A stretch of 64,000 nucleotides of DNA from Neorhodopirellula lusitana (lineage in GTDB: Bacteria > Planctomycetota > Planctomycetia > Pirellulales > Pirellulaceae), in the NCBI RefSeq assembly GCF_900182915.1, contig NZ_FXUG01000017.1, positions 62,001-126,000 of the forward strand, written 5' to 3'. A program made the position numbers and the translations under genes. Positions 57,697-64,000 of the stretch are shown piece after piece (position 1 is the stretch's first letter; each line of letters opens with the position of its first letter). Under the pieces are notes generated by a model. It searched no databases. It was given only the letters and a program-made list of their open reading frames with translations, and was not told the DNA's origin.

Positions 57697-57856
57697 ATAA
57701 GGCTTGCCGAGTGATTTATGACTACGTACATTGTGTTAAATCAGTTTTGACGAGGCACTCTGACGAACAGGGTGACCTTACCGGCGGGACTCCCCCGAAA
57801 TGCATGTCCATGCCACTCCCGTTGTAACGACTTCCTGAAGACGGATCGACCATTTC

Positions 57857-58153
57857 ATGCCAGCCAGCCAGCCTACCGATGACAGCGGAAAACCCGTTGA
57901 GCAATCCGCTGGCACGCCCCAGCCCGACGCTGACCTTGCCGCTGGCGTCCCAACGTCCAGCGTCCCAATGACCAGCGAACCGGCGGACTCCGCTCTGCAA
58001 TCCGTGAACGTCGGCCCCAACGCATCTCAATCGTTCAAAATGGTTCGGTTCGAAACCTTGGCTCGCTGCGGCGACGAGATCTGGATCGAAAACGAAGGCC
58101 AAATCTACCGACTCCGGCGTACTCGCCAGGGAAAGCTCATTCTGACCAAATGA
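57857..58153 (+). CDS. hemP: hemin uptake protein HemP
   Basis: The 98-residue protein has a long disordered N-terminus (about 1-55, rich in P, S, A, D) and the short HemP domain at the end (VRFETLARCGDEIWIENEGQ, then YRLRRTRQGKLILTK). HemP is a small regulator or accessory protein of heme uptake. The TRQGKLILTK ending is diagnostic. The stop codon overlaps the ATG of the next gene (ATGA), so they are translated together. No heme receptor or transporter gene is adjacent, though a TonB-dependent receptor lies at 17336. Confidence 0.85.
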   Translation: MPASQPTDDSGKPVEQSAGTPQPDADLAAGVPTSSVPMTSEPADSALQSVNVGPNASQSFKMVRFETLARCGDEIWIENEGQIYRLRRTRQGKLILTK

Positions 58154-58710
58154 AATACCAAGAAACGATTCTAAGTATCTCTCCCGGTGCCACTGATCAA
58201 CAACGATTGGTGGTTGTCTTGCGATCGATCGATGGTGAATCCTCACCGTCGAGCCCAGCCCTTCAGTTGCACGATCCGAATGCACTGGCCACTGATTTGT
58301 CGGCCACCAATTCGCCGACAAGTTCACCGCAAAACTCAACGCCAAATTCACAGCCCAGGCCCGCAAAGGCTTCGAAATCGGCTACCACCACTGCGTTCAG
58401 CGAAGGACTGTTCTGCGAACGCTTGACCGCGGTCCAGCAGCGGCCGATCGCCCTGCGACAAGAATCGTTCAGCCCCGCAGTGGGCTGGTTCACGCAAAGT
58501 GAACTCGAAATGTCGGAAGCGCAATGGCAGGCCATGCGTTGCACCGTCATCCCAACCTCGGCACTTACCCCGAGCTCGGCACATATCCCCAGCTCGGCCC
58601 AACTTCCGGCACAACGAACTCCGCGTCAGCAACAAGTGGACCAGGTCTCGCGTGACGATTCGAGTGCGATGGTGATCCCATTCAGCCCCGATCAAGCCGC
58701 CTCGGCGTAA
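58150..58710 (+). CDS. hypothetical protein coupled to hemP
   Basis: The 186-residue protein has a short ordered start (MKYQETILSISPGATDQQRL, then VVLRSIDGE). A Ser/Pro/Thr-rich stretch follows (about 30-80). A second ordered part reads FCERLTAVQQRPIALRQESF and FTQSELEMSEAQWQAM, and the tail is disordered. No family is recognised. The four-base overlap with hemP and absence of signal or membrane segments suggest a cytoplasmic partner in the same heme/iron process, which is inference. Confidence 0.6.
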   Translation: MKYQETILSISPGATDQQRLVVVLRSIDGESSPSSPALQLHDPNALATDLSATNSPTSSPQNSTPNSQPRPAKASKSATTTAFSEGLFCERLTAVQQRPIALRQESFSPAVGWFTQSELEMSEAQWQAMRCTVIPTSALTPSSAHIPSSAQLPAQRTPRQQQVDQVSRDDSSAMVIPFSPDQAASA

Positions 58711-58856
58711 CGCTTTCAGCAAAGCGGCAACCACGCTCGACTCCAGCGACAAGCCCACCCGCTTCAACAAACGCGTCCGCTGCCATAAACGCGTCGGGTT
58801 CAAGGGTTCTGTCTGATACAATCGATTGCCTCCTTTCTCCTCTAAGGCAACCGGTC

Positions 58857-59642
58857 ATGCAACGCACTGTCCAGCGACGATCCGACTCATCGGCCAAGGC
58901 TTTCCCTGGCGAAACTCGGCCTAATCTTAATCTAGTTGGCCCAGCCTTCTTGCTGGGGCTGATCCTCGCACTTGCCACCGCCCCGACGACCGTGAACGCG
59001 CAGCTGATTCAAACTCAGGTTCCGGCCCAAAACCTTGGCAACTCTTACTACGAGGGCTTTGCGTTGGGCTGGGGAATTCAAGGCCCTGGATTCTTTGGCA
59101 ACTTCAATGGCATCCAGGCTCCACCACCCTTCGGCGCCTTCGATCCGAATGCCGGCGCGACCACTGGCGTCGGATTCCGGCGCGGCGGTTGGTCAGGTAA
59201 CCTGGGCCTCTCACTGAACCAAGGCAGCAGCCGTTCGAACACCTCCACCACGGCATCGGTGACCACAACGGACGGCTTGCCAGGAAACATCACCAACCAA
59301 ACCTACACTCCCTACGTGACTGGAATCGTTCCGATCGTGGGCGGTCGTCCCGCCGGTTTTATTCAACCGATCCCGCCGGTGACATCGTCCGGGCAACAAG
59401 ACTTGGCCTACCAACAAAATCTGCGTCAAGCTGAAGTCCAGCAACGCTTGGCCAAACAACACGACGCTCGTCAGCAGAAAGCCTACGCGTCGTTGCAACG
59501 CGGTATCGAAGCCGAAGAGAAAGGAAACCTCCGCATGGCTCGCGCCAACTATCGAAACGCGTTGCAAGCCGCCGAGGGAGAAATCCGGGTCGAAGTTGTA
59601 CGCCGGATGCAGGCACACGGCTGGATTGGCAACGGAAGATAG
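58857..59642 (+). CDS. secreted Gly/Asn-rich protein with C-terminal helix
   Basis: The 261-residue protein has a basic N-terminus and a signal segment (LVGPAFLLGLILALATAP, cleavage near VNAQ). A Gly/Pro/Phe/Asn-rich middle (FFGNFNGIQAPPPFGAF and RGGWSGNLGLSLNQGSS) is of low complexity. A helical end (about 185-261) contains LRQAEVQQRLAKQHDARQQK and AEEKGNLRMARANYRNALQ, reminiscent of one tetratricopeptide-like hairpin. No function is known. rsmE starts two bases after its stop, so the two share a transcript. Confidence 0.65.
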   Translation: MQRTVQRRSDSSAKAFPGETRPNLNLVGPAFLLGLILALATAPTTVNAQLIQTQVPAQNLGNSYYEGFALGWGIQGPGFFGNFNGIQAPPPFGAFDPNAGATTGVGFRRGGWSGNLGLSLNQGSSRSNTSTTASVTTTDGLPGNITNQTYTPYVTGIVPIVGGRPAGFIQPIPPVTSSGQQDLAYQQNLRQAEVQQRLAKQHDARQQKAYASLQRGIEAEEKGNLRMARANYRNALQAAEGEIRVEVVRRMQAHGWIGNGR

Positions 59643-59644
59643 CG

Positions 59645-60469
59645 ATGACGCGACGATACTATGTCCCCAATCTGTTGAACCATCCTGGCATTGTCGAGCT
59701 TCCCGACGAGGAAGCCGCCCACGCCGCCCGGGTCATGCGGGTCAGCGTCGGCGACGCAATCGAATTGTTCGACGGTCGCGGCAACCAAGCACAAGCTGAA
59801 ATCGCCAACGTCTCCAAACGATCTTGCACTTGTCGTGTGGACGCAATCGCCCCAGTCGACCGCGAACCTTCCATTGAACTGACGCTAGCCACCGCAATCC
59901 CCAAGCCGGATCGCGCCAAGGAGATGATTGAGCGGCTGACGGAATTGGGCGTTCACCAAATCCAACCGCTCAACTTCGACCGAACCCAACGCGGCCCCAG
60001 CGACAACCTGATTGGCAAGCTGGAGCGAATCGTGATCGAAGCGTGCAAACAATCCGGTCGAAACCAGCTGATGCGAATCGCACCGGTCATGTCGTTCACG
60101 AACTGGCTGGACGAATTCAAGCAGCGTCCATCGCGACCGGTCGCGTTTGTTGCCATGCCGGGCGGCCAAGCGTCCCTGGATGGACATGGGATCATGCGGC
60201 AACCGGATTCCAAGGGCGCTTCCGATTCGCCGCCGCAGACCGAATCACCCGACCAGGCTAACTCATCTGCACAACTCGCTTCTCCGGTGCAGTCCGCCGA
60301 TCACGCAAAACCGGAATGCTATGCAGTGGTTGGCCCCGAGGGCGGTCTGAACGACCAGGAACTGCAGAACTGCCTAGACGCCTCCATCTCGGCGGTTGAT
60401 CTGGGAAAACGCATTCTCCGGATTGAAACGGCGGCTTCTCTGATCGCATCGCGAATATTGATCAACTGA
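59645..60469 (+). CDS. rsmE: 16S rRNA (uracil-1498-N3)-methyltransferase
   Basis: RsmE methylates U1498 of 16S rRNA and has the SPOUT knot. The 274-residue protein has an N-terminal PUA-like part (RRYYVPNLLNHPGIVELP, HAARVMRVSVGDAIELFDGRG), then LATAIPKPDRAKEMIERLTELG, ACKQSGRN, and the SAM-binding AVVGPEGGLNDQEL and LGKRILRIETA. An insert of about 35 residues, Ser/Pro/Gln-rich, lies just before the AVVGPEGG strand (about 180-215), where most family members have a short loop. Confidence 0.95.
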   Translation: MTRRYYVPNLLNHPGIVELPDEEAAHAARVMRVSVGDAIELFDGRGNQAQAEIANVSKRSCTCRVDAIAPVDREPSIELTLATAIPKPDRAKEMIERLTELGVHQIQPLNFDRTQRGPSDNLIGKLERIVIEACKQSGRNQLMRIAPVMSFTNWLDEFKQRPSRPVAFVAMPGGQASLDGHGIMRQPDSKGASDSPPQTESPDQANSSAQLASPVQSADHAKPECYAVVGPEGGLNDQELQNCLDASISAVDLGKRILRIETAASLIASRILIN

Positions 60470-60579
60470 CTCAAAACGCAAGCTACGTTTCCTTGGGCCG
60501 AGACTCCATAGTGGACGTTTGGCCTTCTGGTCGGGTGTCCCCCCCGGCCCGAAACGCACGCGAAATAAGTTTGAGTCCG

Positions 60580-61905
60580 ATGACCGCATTGATGACTGAT
60601 ACCCACAGTTTCGAAACATCCGCTCTTGGCGGGTTGCTGACTGACGATACGTTTTGGCCTGCTGAACCCGCATCGCTGAGCGAACTTGGTCTTTCAATCA
60701 GCTTCGTCGAAGCCCTGTTGCTAAAAACCGTCCACCAGGCCGGAACCATCAGCGGACGCAACGTCTCGACCAAACTGGGGCTGCCGTTCCGAATCGTCGA
60801 GCCCATCGTTGACGCGTTACGCACGCGTAAATTCGTGGCTCACGTTCGTCCTGCGGCGTTCAATGACTACTACTACTCGCTCACCGAACACGGCCAAAAA
60901 CGTGTTCAACAGCACCTGGCCCAGTGCAGTTACGTCGGTCCCGCCCCCGTGCCATTGGCTGACTACACACTAAGCGTCGAGGCACAAGCTGCGGGCGTTG
61001 ACCCGATTGATCGCGATCAACTGCGTGCATCACTGTCGCACATTTCATATCAAGACGAACTGCTCGACCAGCTTGGCCCGGCCATCAATAGCAACACCGG
61101 TCTGTTCCTGTTCGGACCTCCCGGTAACGGCAAAACCACCATCGCCCGCAGTTTGACCCGCTGCCTAGGCCAAGAGATATGGATCCCCCACGCGATCTTG
61201 GACGACGGCAACCTCATCAAACTGAAAGACGACGCCTTCCACAAAGAAGCGCCGGTTCCCGAAGGCGACGGTCAATTGCTCAATTCCCAAGAATGGGACA
61301 AACGATGGGTGCGGATCCAACGCCCCAGTGTCGTGGTCGGTGGCGAATTGGTGATGGATAACCTAGAAGTCCGCCATGATCCACGCTCGAACATGTGCGA
61401 AGCACCGCTGCAAATGAAGAGCAACTGCGGATGCCTTTTGATCGATGACTTTGGTCGCCAACGAATCGCGCCGGAAGAATTGCTTAACCGCTGGATCGTG
61501 CCGCTAGAAAGCCGTTGCGATTACCTGACACTGCCAACGGGCAAGAAGATCCAAATTCCGTTCGAGCAACTGATCATGTTCTCGACCAACTTGAATCCGG
61601 ACGACTTGGTTGACGAAGCGTTCTTGCGACGTGTTCCTTACAAAATCTTCGTTGACGATCCAACCGCGAACGAATTCCGCTCGTTGATGAAATCGGTGGC
61701 CAGCCAAATGGGCTTCCCCGAAACACCGGAAGCCGCCGATCACTTGCTTAGCTATTACCAAAGCAAAAATCGACCGCCTCGCCGTTGCCATCCGCGAGAC
61801 CTATTGACCCAGGTCGCTAGCTTTTGTCGCTACCGAAAGATCCCGCTGACCTTGCGTCCGGAATACCTCGACCAAGCATGCCGAAACTACTTCAGCGCAC
61901 TGTAG
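60580..61905 (+). CDS. AAA-type ATPase with N-terminal winged-helix domain
   Basis: The 441-residue protein has a winged-helix-like N-terminus (about 25-115: LSISFVEALLLKTVHQAGTI, LPFRIVEPIVDALR, YYYSLTEHGQKRV). An AAA core follows, with Walker A GPPGNGKTT (about 179-187), Walker B CGCLLIDDFGRQ and a sensor FSTNLNPDDL, then an arginine-rich lid. ATG 60580 is used; ATG 60592 and an upstream frame to 60493 are alternatives. It is transcribed in the same direction as the kinase-tubulin gene about 215 bases downstream. The target is unknown. Confidence 0.8.
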   Translation: MTALMTDTHSFETSALGGLLTDDTFWPAEPASLSELGLSISFVEALLLKTVHQAGTISGRNVSTKLGLPFRIVEPIVDALRTRKFVAHVRPAAFNDYYYSLTEHGQKRVQQHLAQCSYVGPAPVPLADYTLSVEAQAAGVDPIDRDQLRASLSHISYQDELLDQLGPAINSNTGLFLFGPPGNGKTTIARSLTRCLGQEIWIPHAILDDGNLIKLKDDAFHKEAPVPEGDGQLLNSQEWDKRWVRIQRPSVVVGGELVMDNLEVRHDPRSNMCEAPLQMKSNCGCLLIDDFGRQRIAPEELLNRWIVPLESRCDYLTLPTGKKIQIPFEQLIMFSTNLNPDDLVDEAFLRRVPYKIFVDDPTANEFRSLMKSVASQMGFPETPEAADHLLSYYQSKNRPPRRCHPRDLLTQVASFCRYRKIPLTLRPEYLDQACRNYFSAL

Positions 61906-62120
61906 GCGAACCCCAAAAGCCAACCCGGATAGGCAAACACAATCCAAGGTTTGCAAAGCCAACCTTGCTTGCCTAGACAATCTGTTGAGTCACTCAACTG
62001 ATTGATAAAAACAGGCTGGCGACCAACGAGTCCCTTGTTCAACCAGCGAGACGAGCAACCGCTCACACCACTACGTCGCTCCCTTCCACCGACGCCTTCA
62101 CTGCACTCCCACGCATTCCT

Positions 62121-64000
62121 ATGACCGTTAAAGCCTCTCGAACCATTGCGCCCGGCTACGAGCCGATCGCCGGCTACACGCTTGAGCAAAAAATTGGCGA
62201 AGGCGGTTTCGGTGAAGTCTGGCGATGCAACGCTCCTGGCGGACTCAAGAAGGCGGTCAAATTCGTTTTCGGCGCCACCCATGCGAATCGTGGATCACGA
62301 GAACTGAAGTCACTCGAACGAATCAAAGGCGTCCATCACCCGTTTCTATTGACGTTGGAACGATTCGGTGTTGTCGATGACCAACTTGTCATTGTCACGG
62401 AACTGGCTGACGGTTCGCTCGAAGACGTTCTGAAACGTCACATCGATCGCGGATCTTGCGGCATTCCCCGCGCTGCCTTGCTGTCGTACCTGCATGATGC
62501 TGCTGACGCGTTGGACTACCTCCACTCCAGCTATCAACTGCAACACCTGGACGTCAAACCAGGCAACCTGTTGATGGTCGGCGGCCACGTCAAAGTCGGT
62601 GACTTCGGCTTGCTGAAGGACCTTCGCGAAAACGACCATTCGATCGTCGGCGGGCTCACCCCCATCTACGCTCCGCCGGAAGTCTTCGATGGCCAGCCCA
62701 ACATCAACAGCGATCAGTATTCGCTGGCCGTGATGTACCAAGAGTTGTTGACCGGCACGCGTCCGTTTTCGGGCCGCACGATCGCTCAACTGGCCACCCA
62801 ACACCTTCACGCCGCCCCTAATCTCGACTCATTGCCACCGGCTGACCGGGTCGCGGTGGCCCGAGCGTTGGAAAAGGATCCTAAACGTCGCTTCGATACC
62901 TGCAAGGATTTCGTCGAAGCGTTGCGTGCACCACGTCAACGTGACGAGGCCGTGATCCAGCGGGTTGCCACACCCACCGCGGCAGCCAGCGGAAAAGTCG
63001 AGGATCTTCCCAGCATCGCGACTGATTGCCGGATCATCCAAAGCCGCGTCACCGGACACGCCTTGGTGGTCGCCGTTGGCGGAGTCGGCGGTGAATGCTT
63101 GCACGAACTTCGTGGCCGCGTCGCGACCCTCCATTCCGCTTGCCCGCTGGACCTGCACTCCGTATTGATCGACACGGACATGCGCAACATCCACGCCGCT
63201 CGATTGACCGAGGCATCTGACCGGATCCCTCCGGCCACGATCTTGCACACACCACTGCGAAGCGCCCAAGAATACCGCGACGCCGACACACAACACCTCA
63301 AAACCGTTTCGCGGCGTTGGATCTACAACGTTCCCCGCAGCGGATCCACCGAGGGCATGCGTCCCTTGGGTCGCCTCGCCATGGTGGATCACTCCAAGAA
63401 GATTGACCACGGCCTGCGAGAAGCAATCGATCACCTCGCGGCGGTTTGCGGTGAACGTGTCCCGTCGATTTATGTGGTCGGATCGCTATCGGGCGGAACG
63501 GCCAGCGGCATGTTGCTGGACATCACACCCCGCTTGCGGACACTACTGGACGAAGCCGGCCTCGAACACGCTCCGATCTTGCCCCTGTTTGCCTCCGTTT
63601 GCATGCAAGGCAATCCGCATCAAGGCGTCACGCTGCACGACACCCACTCCGCAATCTCCGAACTTCGCCACTACCTCTCCCCAGGCAACAGTTACCCTGG
63701 CGACGAAGGCATCGGTTGGCCCAGCGTCCCCGCGGTTCGCAACCCGCTTCGCAACGCCTACGTCATCCTGGAAGGCGATTACTCCGCACCCAATACATCC
63801 TCCGCATCCGAAACGATCGTCGACTACTTGTGGGCCGACGCAACGGGCGCGGGTGAACTGCTGGCCAAAGCCCGGCAATGCGAAACCCAACAAGCCGGCT
63901 CCATTTCCAAACCGCTAATCCGCAGCGTCGGGGTCGCTCGGCTGAAGTGTCTGCGTGCCCTGGAAGAGAATCTGTTGGCCCCCGCCGCCGCTCGGCACCT
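62121..64000 (+). CDS. serine/threonine protein kinase fused to tubulin-like domain, 3' end missing
   Basis: The frame from ATG 62121 stays open to the window end (at least 626 residues). Residues about 17-275 are a Hanks-type kinase: glycine loop IGEGGFGEVW, Lys in KKAVKFVF, catalytic loop HLDVKPGNLLM (HLD for HRD, catalytic Asp kept), DFG in VGDFGLLKD, and APPE. After a linker, from about 312, a tubulin/FtsZ-like GTPase region begins (ALVVAVGGVGGECLHELRGR). It continues with VLIDTDMRN and the signature-like VGSLSGGTASGMLLDITP (about 452-470), as in the Tubulin_2 family. Kinase and tubulin-like domains in one frame suggest a phosphorylation-linked cytoskeletal role; this is inference. Confidence 0.85.
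   Translation, partial: MTVKASRTIAPGYEPIAGYTLEQKIGEGGFGEVWRCNAPGGLKKAVKFVFGATHANRGSRELKSLERIKGVHHPFLLTLERFGVVDDQLVIVTELADGSLEDVLKRHIDRGSCGIPRAALLSYLHDAADALDYLHSSYQLQHLDVKPGNLLMVGGHVKVGDFGLLKDLRENDHSIVGGLTPIYAPPEVFDGQPNINSDQYSLAVMYQELLTGTRPFSGRTIAQLATQHLHAAPNLDSLPPADRVAVARALEKDPKRRFDTCKDFVEALRAPRQRDEAVIQRVATPTAAASGKVEDLPSIATDCRIIQSRVTGHALVVAVGGVGGECLHELRGRVATLHSACPLDLHSVLIDTDMRNIHAARLTEASDRIPPATILHTPLRSAQEYRDADTQHLKTVSRRWIYNVPRSGSTEGMRPLGRLAMVDHSKKIDHGLREAIDHLAAVCGERVPSIYVVGSLSGGTASGMLLDITPRLRTLLDEAGLEHAPILPLFASVCMQGNPHQGVTLHDTHSAISELRHYLSPGNSYPGDEGIGWPSVPAVRNPLRNAYVILEGDYSAPNTSSASETIVDYLWADATGAGELLAKARQCETQQAGSISKPLIRSVGVARLKCLRALEENLLAPAAARH

Overview
The window looks like chromosomal DNA of a marine planctomycete of the Pirellulaceae, most like Rhodopirellula. 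The evidence is the gene content: a DUF1559 protein with a pilin-like N-terminus, a sulfatase, an ECF sigma factor of the Rhodopirellula/Verrucomicrobium type coupled to a FecR/LamG membrane protein, a SYLF protein, a kinase fused to a tubulin-like domain, weak Shine-Dalgarno signals and frequent GTG/TTG starts. No rRNA, tRNA, CRISPR array or intact transposase was seen.

Layout. 1-9 kb is metabolism and housekeeping: an enolase-superfamily enzyme cut by the left edge, a sulfatase, mutM, a retropepsin-like protease, yacG, greA, phosphatidylserine decarboxylase and transaldolase. 9.3-10.8 kb is a xylulokinase-like gene. 11.2-19.6 kb (minus strand) is a signalling operon: TonB-dependent receptor, YfiR-like periplasmic protein, CHASE8-like hybrid kinase with Hpt, HD-GYP response regulator and GGDEF-CBS response regulator. 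20-31.6 kb holds a lipoprotein, an aldo/keto reductase, two esterases, an EboD-like sugar-phosphate cyclase, prephenate dehydrogenase, a PurS-PurL fusion and a SYLF protein. 32-38.7 kb is planctomycete-specific: a DUF1559 gene, a small lipoprotein, an ECF sigma/FecR-LamG pair, then a broken SGNH hydrolase and a broken DUF1559 gene. 39-44.8 kb has an MMPL/RND transporter and a soluble kinase with two response regulators.

44.8-49.7 kb is repeat-rich. It carries a tandem duplication of about 1.5 kb, each unit encoding a near-identical cysteine-rich protein possibly of the double-CXXCG (SitI6 immunity-like) family, plus two copies of a 60-bp inverted repeat. 49.7-53.3 kb holds thiC, rpiB and a CNT nucleoside transporter. 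54-64 kb holds a class II photolyase fused to a renalase-like oxidoreductase, NAD(P)H-hydrate epimerase, hemP behind a Fur-like box, two planctomycete-type hypotheticals, rsmE, an AAA ATPase and a Ser/Thr kinase fused to a tubulin-like domain that runs off the right edge.

The parts most worth attention are the YfiR/CHASE8 signalling operon with its own cyclic-di-GMP synthase and hydrolase, the photolyase-oxidoreductase fusion, the kinase-tubulin fusion, the duplicated cysteine-rich genes, and a 27-bp hairpin repeat present five times between genes whose arm variants keep RNA pairing.
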